Below are positions 20,755 through 28,597 of a stretch of 64,000 bases of DNA, in pieces. The stretch spans positions 88,411 to 152,410 of the forward strand of contig NZ_LUVZ01000003.1 in the NCBI RefSeq assembly GCF_001593385.1, written 5' to 3'. A model generated the notes under the pieces. It worked only from the letters and a program-made list of their open reading frames with translations. It was not told where the DNA came from and made no database searches. This DNA comes from Chryseobacterium cucumeris (GTDB lineage: Bacteria; Bacteroidota; Bacteroidia; Flavobacteriales; Weeksellaceae). Position numbers and translations under genes: made by a program. Each line of letters starts with the position of its first letter. Positions within the stretch are counted from its first letter, which is position 1.

Positions 20755-20762
20755 CAAAGTTA
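20755..20762 (-). promoter_or_regulatory. -7 promoter box TAACTTTG for the S9 peptidase
   Basis: Exact TAnnTTTG on the minus strand, 79 bases upstream of the start. No clear TTG at the standard distance. A TGAAAT-N7-ATTTCA inverted repeat (20707-20725) lies in the leader. Confidence 0.5.
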
Positions 20763-20902
20763 ATATTTAAAATAAAAACGGACGAAAGAATTAACATTAA
20801 AATTCTTTTTTCACAGATGAGCTCTTTTCGGGGAAAACACCTACTTTTTAAATATGGGGATTTTCTCTGTTACTCTGCCTGTCTGAAATAGTGAAATTTA
20901 CA

Positions 20903-20920
20903 ATATCAGACGTCCGATAT
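20903..20920. promoter_or_regulatory. Near-palindrome ATATC-GACGTC-GATAT
   Basis: An 18-bp almost perfect palindrome (one mismatched pair) lies 33 bases before the small gene at 20953. It looks like an operator for a dimeric regulator; none is identifiable. The remaining 20677-20952 region holds only the S9 promoter and AT-rich DNA. Confidence 0.4.
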
Positions 20921-20952
20921 AACCAATAACAACCTAATTAAAATTTTACATT

Positions 20953-21207
20953 ATGAGTACACCAGACACAGGCGATTTTAAAGCAACGCGTGTAGACGCA
21001 GGCGCACCCAATCTTTGGCACGTCCATGAAGGCCATTTCAAGTATGGATCTATAAAGGAAACGAGAGTCAATTTTGCAGGAAGGACTCTTGAACAGATCA
21101 TGGCAAATATTGCAGAAAACGAACCGATTAATGCCCCTTACATGAAGAAAGATAACCAGAAACTGACTTACGAAGACTGTATTAAGTGGATTAAAAAGAA
21201 CTGTTAA
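20953..21207 (+). CDS. Small conserved-looking hypothetical protein
   Basis: 84 residues, MSTPDTGDFKATRVDAG to CIKWIKKNC, soluble, with no signal peptide. WHVHEGHFKYGSIKETRVNFAGRTLEQIMANIAENEP looks folded. The C-terminus ends in Lys-Asn-Cys. Coding is supported by good codon structure, a palindromic operator-like site upstream and a strong terminator 7 bases after the stop. Family not recognised; function unknown. Confidence 0.65.
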   Translation: MSTPDTGDFKATRVDAGAPNLWHVHEGHFKYGSIKETRVNFAGRTLEQIMANIAENEPINAPYMKKDNQKLTYEDCIKWIKKNC

Positions 21208-21213
21208 AAAAAG

Positions 21214-21241
21214 AATAGGCTGTCCAAAAGGACAGCCTATT
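21214..21241 (+). terminator. Strong intrinsic terminator, 12-bp perfect stem
   Basis: AATAGGCTGTCC, AAAA loop, GGACAGCCTATT. It ends the small gene and lies before the end of the convergent holin-family gene. Confidence 0.8.
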
Positions 21242-21263
21242 GTATGTAATCGTTATTGGTATT

Positions 21264-21608
21264 CTATTCTCCATCTGAGAACATTGAATTCGCCAGAGAA
21301 GTTACGATTGATAATAATATACTGAAGATAAATGCCCACCAGAAGCCATCTACAACCATACTGTCTATGAAATAGTCTGCAATAAGGACAATTGCGGCAT
21401 TAATTACCAGCGCAAAGAATCCTAAGGTAAGAATAGTCAGCGGAAGGCCAAACAGACTTAAAATTGGCTTTACAAATATGTTAAGAACCCCAAGCACAAT
21501 CGCAAAGATGATGGCTGAAGAAAATCCTTCAAACTGTACTCCCGGTAAAATTTTAGTTAAAAGATAAGCAACAATTGCTGTAATAAAAAGTCGGATAATT
21601 AAGTTCAT
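21264..21608 (-). CDS. YvlD-like four-helix membrane protein (phage holin IV superfamily)
   Basis: 114 residues with four hydrophobic segments: LFITAIVAYLLTKI, SSAIIFAIVLGVLNIFV, LTILTLGFFALVINAAIVLI and WWAFIFSILLSIVTSL. LPGVQFEGF after helix 1 and KPILSLFGLPLTILTLG match the small YvlD family, annotated as holin-like by similarity but found on chromosomes without phage genes. Probably a cell-envelope stress-related membrane protein; no direct function can be given. Confidence 0.85.
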   Translation of the reverse strand: MNLIIRLFITAIVAYLLTKILPGVQFEGFSSAIIFAIVLGVLNIFVKPILSLFGLPLTILTLGFFALVINAAIVLIADYFIDSMVVDGFWWAFIFSILLSIVTSLANSMFSDGE

Positions 21609-21726
21609 TGTGATATTTTTTAATGTTTATGGGGTTTGTTGAGCAAAAGCTATTCCATTTCGGAAAAAAAATGCTTTGAAACCCTTTATTGAAGGAATAT
21701 CTTGTCTTTTATTTTCTCTTAATTTC

Positions 21727-22149
21727 TTATTTTATTTTCATCATGGTTACTAATGAGGTGGCTACATGACTTTCAGAATCAGAACCTTCGGTCTGGACAT
21801 AGATTTCCGTTCTCACCACAACAATTTTCCCTCCCCCTTTGATAACATAGGATTTCGAAATCAAAGCATCACCCATTGCCGGACGAAGGTAGTTCACTTT
21901 CAATTCAACGGTCACTACATAACAGTCTTCCGGATAATGGCTCACAGCGGCATATCCTGAAGAAACGTCTACCAGAGAGGCGATCATTGCGCCATTGAAC
22001 ATGCCTGCTTTTCGGGTCATCATTTCCATCTTAGGGATCTTCATCGATATAAAATCAGTTTCTACTTCCAGCAGTTCTGCTTTATAGAATTTCAAGGTTT
22101 CCGAGCGGCTGAAGCTGTCTGTAATGAGTTTCTTTTTTTCTGGTGTCAT
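21727..22149 (-). CDS. PaaI-type hotdog thioesterase
   Basis: 140 residues from the inner Met (MTPEKKKLI) at 22149. The longer start at 22167 overlaps a TACCTTTG promoter box (22165-22172), so it cannot be used from that promoter. The core NGAMIASLVDVSSGYAAVSHYPEDCYVVTVELKVNYLRPA is the hotdog helix and following strand of PaaI/DUF4442 thioesterases, which hydrolyse acyl-CoA esters. Partner pathway unknown; no phenylacetate genes are near. Confidence 0.82.
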   Translation of the reverse strand: MTPEKKKLITDSFSRSETLKFYKAELLEVETDFISMKIPKMEMMTRKAGMFNGAMIASLVDVSSGYAAVSHYPEDCYVVTVELKVNYLRPAMGDALISKSYVIKGGGKIVVVRTEIYVQTEGSDSESHVATSLVTMMKIK

Positions 22150-22164
22150 GGATTTTATTTTAAA

Positions 22165-22172
22165 CAAAGGTA
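22165..22172 (-). promoter_or_regulatory. -7 promoter box TACCTTTG for the thioesterase
   Basis: Exact TAnnTTTG on the minus strand with a TTG about 22 bases upstream. Its overlap with the longer possible start codon favours the start at 22149. Confidence 0.55.
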
Positions 22173-22271
22173 AGCGCTATAAAGTTTTTGATCTCAATGA
22201 TCTTTCAATTTTTCATTAAAAAGCCGCTCCATGAACAGGAAACGGCTTCTTTCCAAGTTTTTAAACCCTGC

Positions 22272-22637
22272 TTACACAACAAATGATAATTTTTCAGATA
22301 AACCTGACGCTTTCAGATGATGATCTTCTCTGATCATATCGGCTTCTTTTTCACCAATCATAATGGTAGGTGCGTTGGTATTTCCGGAAACCACATCCGG
22401 CATGATCGATACGTCAGCTATCCTTAATCCTTTTATTCCATATACTCTCAGTCTCGGATCTACTACAGAAAGGCTGTCGATTCCCATTTTACAGGTTCCG
22501 GTCATATGATGATAGGTGGAACATGATTTTTTAATATAATCTATCACTTCCTCTTTTGTTTTTCCCATTTCGCGGCATATTTCAACACATTGATAAAGTG
22601 CTTCCAGATCGGATTCTTCAGAAAGAATCCTTATCAA
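22272..22637 (-). pseudogene. GMC oxidoreductase, C-terminal remnant
   Basis: Only the last ~120 residues of a GMC (choline dehydrogenase-like) flavoprotein remain: [61 protein letters not shown], holding the active-site HH and the C-terminal FAD contact. The FAD-binding N-terminal ~400 residues are missing. Homology stops near SEESDLEAL, and a stop codon follows shortly upstream in frame. The adjacent DNA is a dispersed repeat. The gene is dead or at best a fragment; deletion or repeat insertion is the likely cause. Confidence 0.85.
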
Positions 22638-22640
22638 TCT

Positions 22641-22736
22641 GAGAGATATGAACTGGAGCTGGCTATGATTTTATGTAAGCATCATGAGGAGATTAAAAGC
22701 GATGTGGATGGCTGGTATGACGAGTTATTCCGGTAA
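22641..22736 (+). pseudogene. Possible gene remnant at the deletion joint
   Basis: A 31-codon tail reading [15 protein letters not shown] and ending GWYDELFR lies on the plus strand where the GMC homology ends. It is protein-like and could be the C-terminus of a gene whose front was lost in the same event. It could also be chance. No family recognised. Confidence 0.25.
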
Positions 22737-22935
22737 AACCACCTGTCAAAAAAAGTGTAAGGCCGGATTTCTTCGGAATGAAATTTACGACGTTTAGTTT
22801 ATTCGTACATAATGTGGTTTCGTAAGAATCTCTGGATAGATAGGTTGAAAAACGCAAAGTCGCCAATTGTCGCCAAACTATTTGTTTTTGAAGCGTTAAG
22901 ATTTGATCTCCGATAAAATATAATATTGCTTTACA
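22737..22935. repeat. Dispersed repeat family C, copy 1
   Basis: Aligns over about 200 bases with 24650-24855: GTGTAAGG...CGGAATGAAATTTACGACG, TATTCGTACA, GATAGATAGGTTGAAAAACGCAAAG and GATCTCCGATAAAAT in the same order. It starts with ACCACCTGTCAAAAA, resembling the head of family B. It fills the gap between the GMC remnant and the AraC gene; short reading frames inside it (minus strand) are repeat artefacts. Confidence 0.7.
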
Positions 22936-22995
22936 TTTACAAAAAAATTTATTTAACTTTCCTATTATTGAATTCAAAAACTCACGTACTCCATT

Positions 22996-23847
22996 ATGCT
23001 GAATGATTACAAAAAACACGAATTGTTTGGGAAAACCCTGATACAGAAAATTGATATATCAGGGTCCTTCAGGTATGATTTTCCGGTTTCGGAGCAAGCC
23101 TGCTTTCTGTATGTGCTTAAAGGTGAGTTTCAGTACAAAACAGAGGAACAGGAGTTTGATGTTTCTGCAAATTATTCTCTTTTTCTGAACTGTATCAGCT
23201 CCGGAAAACATATTCAGAACTCAGCGTCAGAAGATCATTGTGAGATTGTGATCGTTACGTTCTATCCTGACATCCTGAAAAAAATCTATGACAGAGAATT
23301 GCCTTTATTACTGCAAAAACCTTCCGATATCGTTTCGAATAAATCCAATGAGAAAATAAACAATGACTTTCTGATTCAGAAGTATGTAGAAGGGCTGCTT
23401 TTTTATTTTGAAAACCCTTCCCTCGTTAATGAAGATATATTGGTTCTAAAACTCAAGGAAATCATTTTGCTGTTGGCTCAGTCACAGAATGCTAAGGCCG
23501 TTCAGCTGATCCTGTCACAGCTTTTCTCTCCCACCACCTATTCTTTTAAGCAAATCATTGAAGCGAATTTATTTTCACAGCTAACAATCGAACAGCTTGC
23601 TGAGCAAAGCAATTTAAGTGTATCATCTTTCAAAAGAGAATTTTCAAAACTTTACAACGATACCCCCGCCAATTATATAAGAAACAAAAAACTGGAAAAA
23701 GCCGCCGAATTACTTTTAATATCCGATGAACGCATTACCGATATCGCGTTCGAATGCGGATTCAACGATCTGGCCACTTTTACCAAAAACTTCAGCGATA
23801 AATTTCATATAACGCCCTCCAATTACCGCCAGGAAAGGAAAGGATGA
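22996..23847 (+). CDS. AraC-family transcriptional regulator
   Basis: 283 residues. The N-terminal part is a cupin-like sensor (SGSFRYDFPVSEQACFLYVLKGEFQYKTEEQEFDV). The C-terminal double HTH runs from about 190: FSQLTIEQLAEQSNLSVSSFKREFSKLYNDTPANYIRNKKLEKAAELL and ITDIAFECGFNDLATFTKNFSDKFHITPSNYRQ. It is directly upstream of a membrane protein gene with an inverted repeat (TACTGT-N12-ACAGTA) between them, so control of that gene is plausible. The GMC remnant on its left may once have been a divergent target. Confidence 0.9.
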   Translation: MLNDYKKHELFGKTLIQKIDISGSFRYDFPVSEQACFLYVLKGEFQYKTEEQEFDVSANYSLFLNCISSGKHIQNSASEDHCEIVIVTFYPDILKKIYDRELPLLLQKPSDIVSNKSNEKINNDFLIQKYVEGLLFYFENPSLVNEDILVLKLKEIILLLAQSQNAKAVQLILSQLFSPTTYSFKQIIEANLFSQLTIEQLAEQSNLSVSSFKREFSKLYNDTPANYIRNKKLEKAAELLLISDERITDIAFECGFNDLATFTKNFSDKFHITPSNYRQERKG

Positions 23848-23972
23848 TAATCGTACCTTTTTAAAGATTATGAATGTATTTCCTGTTTTGATAAGGAGTT
23901 CTTTTTTGAACCAAAATCCCAAATTCTTGAACTAAATCACAAAATCATTTCTGTATTTCTATCGCAAATTTG

Positions 23973-23996
23973 TACTGTCAGTTACAGGGAACAGTA
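23973..23996. promoter_or_regulatory. TACTGT-N12-ACAGTA inverted repeat
   Basis: Lies between the AraC gene and the membrane protein gene at 24041, just downstream of a -7-like CAAATTTG. Candidate operator. Confidence 0.35.
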
Positions 23997-24040
23997 ATAT
24001 ACCTGCAGCTTATAAGTATCAATTTTAAAATACAATCAAT

Positions 24041-24532
24041 ATGAATCTATCAGGTTTAGGAATTTTTCACACTATTATTGGCGTAACAGCTCTTATTGGC
24101 GCAGTGATAGGATTTATCAGATATGGTAAAATCAATCTGGCTCAGCCGTCAGGAAAAGTCTATTTTTATGCGACGGCCGTCACTTCACTTACAGCATTAG
24201 GTATCTCCAAAAACGGAGGTTTTAATGCAGGACATGTGTTCTCATTATTTATCCTTGTTTTGATCACTGTGGCCTATTTTCTTTTTGCCAATAAAAAAGA
24301 AAGTAAGAAAGCCAGGTATTTTGAGAATTTCCTGTTGTCATTCAGCTTTTTCCTGTCGCTGGTTCCCACTGTTAACGAGACATTCACACGGGTTCCGATT
24401 GGACATCCTTTGGCTAAAGATATCAAAGATCCCATCATCGGGCAGACTCTTCTTGTTATTCTTCTGCTTTTTATTGTTGGATCTGTTTTTCAGTTTATCA
24501 AACAGAAAAGGGAGAATGTTGAAGTTTCATGA
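24041..24532 (+). CDS. Four- to five-helix membrane protein of unknown function
   Basis: 163 residues, hydrophobic segments at about 7-26, 42-56, 65-85, 95-110 and 132-152, short charged loops, and a Lys-rich C-terminal tail. HTIIGVTALIGAVIGFIRYGKINL and GKVYFYATAVTSLTALG recall DUF2306-like small membrane proteins, but I cannot assign it firmly. It lies 193 bases after an AraC gene and probably belongs to its regulon. Confidence 0.6.
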   Translation: MNLSGLGIFHTIIGVTALIGAVIGFIRYGKINLAQPSGKVYFYATAVTSLTALGISKNGGFNAGHVFSLFILVLITVAYFLFANKKESKKARYFENFLLSFSFFLSLVPTVNETFTRVPIGHPLAKDIKDPIIGQTLLVILLLFIVGSVFQFIKQKRENVEVS

Positions 24533-24558
24533 TGACACGGTATTTAAGAAACTGTAAA

Positions 24559-24631
24559 ACCACCCCGTCAAAAATTCTTTGAATTTTGGCCACCCCTCCA
24601 CTGGAGGGGAATTTTTACGTCTTTAGTTGGG
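24559..24631. repeat. Dispersed repeat family B, copy 1
   Basis: CCACCCCGTCAAAAATTC, GCCACCCCTCC and GGAGGGGAATTTT...TTAGTTGG match the copy at 30455. Two internal perfect inverted repeats: AAAATTC-TTT-GAATTTT and CCCCTCCA-C-TGGAGGGG. Forms two adjacent hairpins in RNA. Confidence 0.75.
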
Positions 24632-24649
24632 GTATTTGTAAATAGGATA

Positions 24650-24855
24650 ACTATTCTAATTCTAAAAATAATTGTATGGTTGGCTTCCGCTGAATAACAA
24701 ATACAACGTTTTGCTTATCCGTACACTTTGTCATTCCATAGAATCTATGTATAGATGGGTTGGAAAACGCAAAGGCGCAAGTTTTGCTCCTAAGTTTTAT
24801 ATTGTAAGACGCAAGGATTTTATCTCCGATAAAATGTGATAACATCAAAAGCTGA
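24650..24855. repeat. Dispersed repeat family C, copy 2
   Basis: Shares with copy 1 the ordered blocks TATCCGTACA, TATAGATGGGTTGGAAAACGCAAAG, GCGCAAG and TTTATCTCCGATAAAAT. Non-coding; a 69-codon minus-strand frame inside it is also seen in copy 1 only because the DNA is repeated. The remaining gap up to 25068 holds the tRNA fragment and otherwise nothing I can identify. Confidence 0.7.
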
Positions 24856-24953
24856 ATCACCTATCTGCGCCAAGTTCATGCAATTATTTTATTATCTTTG
24901 AGAGAATGTTTATCTCATTCCATTATGTATAGCGTATACAAAAAACTATTGCG

Positions 24954-25002
24954 TTTGGCTGGGAGTCAAAAGGCCACGGGTTCGAATCCCGTATTCTCCA
25001 CC
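24954..25002 (+). pseudogene. tRNA-Pro(GGG)-like 3' fragment
   Basis: Reading backward from the 3' end: acceptor strand ATTCTCC (24993-24999) plus A, T-arm ACGGG-TTCGAAT-CCCGT, variable loop AGGCC, anticodon stem TTTGG/TCAAA with loop CTGGGAG and anticodon GGG. The D-arm and the 5' acceptor strand (GGAGAAT expected) are absent upstream. Such 3' tRNA pieces are left by integrases that use tRNA genes as attachment sites. It lies between repeat elements and topB. Confidence 0.6.
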
Positions 25003-25068
25003 TGATAATTCCAGTTAGTTTATTCTTTCCAAATGGTAGCTGATAATTTAGATTAAGTATACTATTGA

Positions 25069-27195
25069 TTAGCTCAATTGCACCTGGAAATCATCACTTA
25101 AAGTCAAAACACCTTCTGTGATTGCTTCCGGGTGGGTAGAGAAGCCTTTTAATTTTGAAGTTTTTCCTTTTAATACCAAATCTAAAAGTTGTTTATCGGA
25201 TAGTTTCTTGCCGAAGATTTCGAACGTAATTTTAAAACCGCAGTTTTTGAAATCGGAGCAGCCTACAGCGGTTTTTCCTTTGATCAGATTATGTTCTTTA
25301 CATTTCGGGCATTTCGTTTCTTCCCAGGACTGAAGTTCTTTTTTCTGTGCGGGTTCTCTTTTTTTCTTCTCCTTGACTTCTTCTTTTTCTTCTTCCTGGA
25401 GGGTAATTACTTTTCCTTTTCCGTACACCACTTTTTCAGTGAGTTCTGTCACCATCTGAATCAGTTCTTCTTTGAAAAGATTAGCTTCATACTCTCCTTT
25501 TTCAATTTTACGAAGTTTGGATTCCCATTCTCCGGTCAGTTCCGGGCTTTTTAACAGTTCGTCTTCGATGGTATCGATCAGCTGGATTCCGGTTTGGGTA
25601 GCGATCAGATTTTTTCTTTTTTTCTCGATGTATTTTCTTTTGAAAAGGGTTTCGATGATGTTGGCACGGGTAGATGGTCTTCCGATCCCGTTGTTTTTCA
25701 GCATTTCACGCAATTCTTCATCTTCAACCTGTTTTCCGGCAGTTTCCATCGCTCTCAGCAGTGTTGCTTCGGTATAAGGTTTTGGAGGCGTTGTTTTTCC
25801 CTGGTGAATCATCGGATCGTGGGGTCCGGTTTCTCCTACAGTAAATTCAGGGATGGTTTGTTCTTCCTCTTTTTCTTTTTCCTTATCGGTGGTTTCTTCT
25901 TTAGGCTCTTTGGCGTAAACGGCTCTCCATCCTGCTTCAAGAACCTGTCTTCCACTGGTTTTGAAAGGAATGGTTCCTACTTTTCCTTCTACCAAAGTAT
26001 TGGAAATTTTACATTCCGGATAGAATACTGCTATAAAACGTTTTGCAATCAGATCATAAATCAGTTTTTCTTCTCTGCTCAAATTCTGAGAAGGCGGAAT
26101 TTCCGTAGGAATGATCGCATGGTGATCGGTTACTTTGGTATCGTCGAAAACCGCTTTTGATTTTGGAATCGGAGCTTCCAGCAACGGAGCAATCAGATCC
26201 TGATAAGGATACATTTTCTGAAGAATTCCTGCAATTTTCGGATATAAACTATCTGATAAGTAGGTGGTATCAACACGGGGATAAGTTACGTGCTTCTTTT
26301 CGTAAAGACTTTGCACATAGTTCAAGGTATTTTCTGCTGAATACCCGTATTTTTTATTGGCTTCTACCTGAAGTCCGGTCAAATCGAAAAGCCGTGGATT
26401 TTTTTCTTTTCCTTCTTTAATTTCGAAAGAAACGATCTCAAAAGGATTTACTTTAAGATATTCCAATCCTTTTTCTGCACGTTCCAACGTTTTTAAACGG
26501 TCAATGGCTGCATTGAAAATCACGTCACGGTATTTGGTTTTCAGTTCCCAATATTCTTCCGTGGTAAAGGCATCGATTTCTTTCTGACGCTGCACAAGCA
26601 TCGCCAATGTAGGAGTCTGCACTCTTCCAATGGAAAGAACTGCTTTATTTCCCCCAAATTTTTTCGTAAATAGTCTCGTAGCATTGATTCCCAATAACCA
26701 ATCTCCTATGGCTCTGGCATTTCCGGCCAGATAAAGGTTTTTATAATCTTCTGCCGGTTTTAAACTGGCAAATCCTTCTTTAATAGCATCTTCCGTTAGT
26801 GAAGAAATCCATAAACGCTGAATCGGTTTGTTGCATTTTGCTTTCTGCAACACCCAACGCTGAATCAGTTCTCCTTCCTGCCCGGCATCCCCGCAGTTAA
26901 TGACCTCATCACATTCTTCAACTAACTTTTCAATGACTTTAAACTGATTTTCAACACCTTTATTAGGGATCAGCTTGATTCCAAAGCTGCTGGGAATAAT
27001 CGGCAGTGAAAAAAGGTTCCAGGATTTGAACTGTGGACCGTAGTCGTGTGGTTCTTTCAGGGTACAAAGGTGTCCGAACGTCCATGTTACGCAATAGCCG
27101 TTTCCTTCCATATAGCCTTGTTTAGGCGTGGTAGCGCCCAATACTTTGGCGATATCTCTGGCAACACTGGGTTTCTCGGCAATACATAATTTCAT
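25069..27195 (-). CDS. topB: DNA topoisomerase III
   Basis: 708 residues from the inner Met (MKLCIAEKPSVARDIA) at 27195; the longer start at 27249 overlaps the promoter box. Type IA features in order: Toprim with EKPS near the N-terminus and DAGQEGE (103-109), LSIGRVQTPTLAMLVQRQ, active Tyr305 in HVTYPRVDT, GIGRPSTRANIIETL, and a C-terminal zinc-ribbon-like end (CPKCKEHNLI...CSDFKNCGF) after a very Glu/Lys-rich linker. It relaxes and decatenates DNA. TopB genes are common on Bacteroidetes mobile elements; a tRNA fragment and repeats sit next to this one, so horizontal origin is possible but not shown. Confidence 0.95.
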   Translation of the reverse strand: MKLCIAEKPSVARDIAKVLGATTPKQGYMEGNGYCVTWTFGHLCTLKEPHDYGPQFKSWNLFSLPIIPSSFGIKLIPNKGVENQFKVIEKLVEECDEVINCGDAGQEGELIQRWVLQKAKCNKPIQRLWISSLTEDAIKEGFASLKPAEDYKNLYLAGNARAIGDWLLGINATRLFTKKFGGNKAVLSIGRVQTPTLAMLVQRQKEIDAFTTEEYWELKTKYRDVIFNAAIDRLKTLERAEKGLEYLKVNPFEIVSFEIKEGKEKNPRLFDLTGLQVEANKKYGYSAENTLNYVQSLYEKKHVTYPRVDTTYLSDSLYPKIAGILQKMYPYQDLIAPLLEAPIPKSKAVFDDTKVTDHHAIIPTEIPPSQNLSREEKLIYDLIAKRFIAVFYPECKISNTLVEGKVGTIPFKTSGRQVLEAGWRAVYAKEPKEETTDKEKEKEEEQTIPEFTVGETGPHDPMIHQGKTTPPKPYTEATLLRAMETAGKQVEDEELREMLKNNGIGRPSTRANIIETLFKRKYIEKKRKNLIATQTGIQLIDTIEDELLKSPELTGEWESKLRKIEKGEYEANLFKEELIQMVTELTEKVVYGKGKVITLQEEEKEEVKEKKKREPAQKKELQSWEETKCPKCKEHNLIKGKTAVGCSDFKNCGFKITFEIFGKKLSDKQLLDLVLKGKTSKLKGFSTHPEAITEGVLTLSDDFQVQLS

Positions 27196-27246
27196 GAACT
27201 CGGGTTTATTGGAGGAGTGCAAAAATCGGGATTTTTTTTGACTTTG

Positions 27247-27254
27247 CAAATTTA
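27247..27254 (-). promoter_or_regulatory. -7 promoter box TAAATTTG for topB
   Basis: Exact TAnnTTTG on the minus strand, 52 bases before the Met at 27195. It rules out the longer upstream start. Confidence 0.5.
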
Positions 27255-27335
27255 GTTAAATGTTGAGGACTTAGCGTTGAGAAAGAGTAAATTACGTCTT
27301 GTTCTATAAAAGGAGTAAAGTTTTACAATATATTT

Positions 27336-27512
27336 TCACGCAAAGGTTATTGGATTCTATTATTTATTTGAGGGAGCAAAGAAATGCGACTAAAGTCGCT
27401 GATGGAGCAGAAGAATAATCCATAAGCTTGGAAAGAATCAATTTCATTGATTCCATCTTTGCTCTCTTAAAATTTAAGGGAATATATATTCAACTTTGCG
27501 TTTAACAAATTG
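27336..27512. repeat. Inverted-repeat element with CGCAAAG ends
   Basis: The gap upstream of topB (27255-27546) holds an element bounded by CGCAAAGG on the left and CTTTGCG on the right. A second nested pair is GAGGGAGCAAAGA against TCTTTGCTCTC. Inside are GCGACT-AA-AGTCGC and GAATCAAT-TTC-ATTGATTC hairpins. No gene. The arms share the CGCAAAG word of family C. It has the form of a miniature inverted-repeat element. Confidence 0.55.
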
Positions 27513-27550
27513 CTTTTTAGATATATAATCGTAATTATTTTTATACAAAA

Positions 27551-27571
27551 AGCCCTCTAAAAAAGAGGGCC
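27551..27571 (-). terminator. Intrinsic terminator after the M17-N-like gene
   Basis: GCCCTCT and AGAGGGC form a 7-bp stem; on the minus strand a U run follows. It lies 29 bases beyond the leftward stop at 27600. Confidence 0.75.
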
Positions 27572-27599
27572 GGATCAACAATGTAATGAAACTAGTTCA

Positions 27600-28328
27600 T
27601 TATTTCTTTTTTACTTCTGAAATGGCATCGGAAATTCCTCCACCTGCGGTTTCAAAGAAGGCAGGACCAGCCAGAAGGTATACTTTTTCTAATTTTTTTG
27701 TGGTGGATAATTTGTGTTCTTTCAGGTAATTTTCAGAACGGTTGGCATGTACAATTCCTCTTACTACATTTCCCGCTACCAAAGCAGTTGGAGAATCTAT
27801 TCCTGCATCTTTCAGGTCACTGGCAAAGGCAAAATTGGTAACGCCTAATCTCATAGCTTCACGGGCTGCCACTTCGCCTACGGAAGTCATTAAATCAGGG
27901 GTGAATTTATTACGGTCACCTAAACCGATCAGCAATAATTTCTTTGCAGACATCGATCCTGCAGGAGGCGTAATTAAAATCGTCTCCAAGGAATGTCCCT
28001 GAAACTGTCCTGTTTTTCTAAGATTGGTCAGTTCTCCTTTTAAAGCTTCATCAAGATGAACCAATCCGTTCAGTTTTGCCGGCAATGCCTGAGCACTGAA
28101 GATGTCACCTTCTGTATATTCGAAAACACAGGCTACCTGAAGCTGGGCGTCAGCAGACGATGGGCCCTGTACCAATCCTATCATGGAGATTCCGTCTACG
28201 GTTCCCCAGGTTTTGGAAGTTCCGATGGCTGTTGTTTTTGCAGGAGCTGTGGTTGTAGTTTGTGCAAAGTTTAAGGTAGATAATGCTAAAGCTGCAATTA
28301 ACAGTGATTGTTTTAGTGTATTTTTCAT
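27600..28328 (-). CDS. Exported stand-alone M17 N-terminal (macro-like) domain protein
   Basis: 242 residues. MKNTLKQSLLIAALALSTLNFAQ is a signal peptide. The rest matches the N-terminal domain of leucyl aminopeptidases: ACVFEYTEGDIFSAQALPAKLNGLVHLDEALKGELTNLRKTGQFQG, KKLLLIGLGDRNKFTP and TSVGEVAAREAMRLGVTNFAF. The catalytic C-terminal domain with its two-zinc site is absent, yet the frame is intact with its own terminator, so this is a genuine single-domain protein, not a broken peptidase. Possible ligand binding in the periplasm is inference. Confidence 0.75.
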   Translation of the reverse strand: MKNTLKQSLLIAALALSTLNFAQTTTTAPAKTTAIGTSKTWGTVDGISMIGLVQGPSSADAQLQVACVFEYTEGDIFSAQALPAKLNGLVHLDEALKGELTNLRKTGQFQGHSLETILITPPAGSMSAKKLLLIGLGDRNKFTPDLMTSVGEVAAREAMRLGVTNFAFASDLKDAGIDSPTALVAGNVVRGIVHANRSENYLKEHKLSTTKKLEKVYLLAGPAFFETAGGGISDAISEVKKK

Positions 28329-28345
28329 GTGATTTATTTTTTGTT

Positions 28346-28500
28346 GTTTGTTGTGGGTTCGGGATGCGAGTTGCGGGTTATTTTTGTTGCTGGTTTTAAT
28401 TTTTGTTTGTTGGAATAACGCAAGGGCGCAAAGTTTTTTTAAGGTTTATGTTGTTAAGGCGCGAGTCGCTTCGCTCCGGCTAATTTTATTTCTTTTCAAA
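28346..28500. repeat. Partial copies of repeat families A and C
   Basis: GGGTTCGGGATGCGAGTTGCGGG (family A words) is followed by AACGCAAGGGCGCAAAG and AAGGCGCGAGTCGCTTCGCTCC (family C words). The gap 28329-28597 contains nothing else recognisable. Confidence 0.5.
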
Positions 28501-28597
28501 GGTAGTTTCTGTGATGGAGAGGTGCATTGATGTGGGATAATTGTTCAATTTATTTTCAAATGATCTCATTTTCAAATTTCAAATTCCTTGTGTGTGT

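Noticed and set aside
22693..23019. 108-codon minus-strand frame overlapping the AraC start
   Set aside because: It runs through repeat C, and a similar pseudo-protein appears in the second repeat copy at 24651-24860; repeated DNA, not a gene family.
24285..24557. 90-codon plus frame within 24041-24532
   Set aside because: Shadow frame of the membrane protein gene.
25291..26160. Phe-rich plus-strand frames opposite topB
   Set aside because: Mirror images of the Glu/Lys-rich minus-strand coding sequence.
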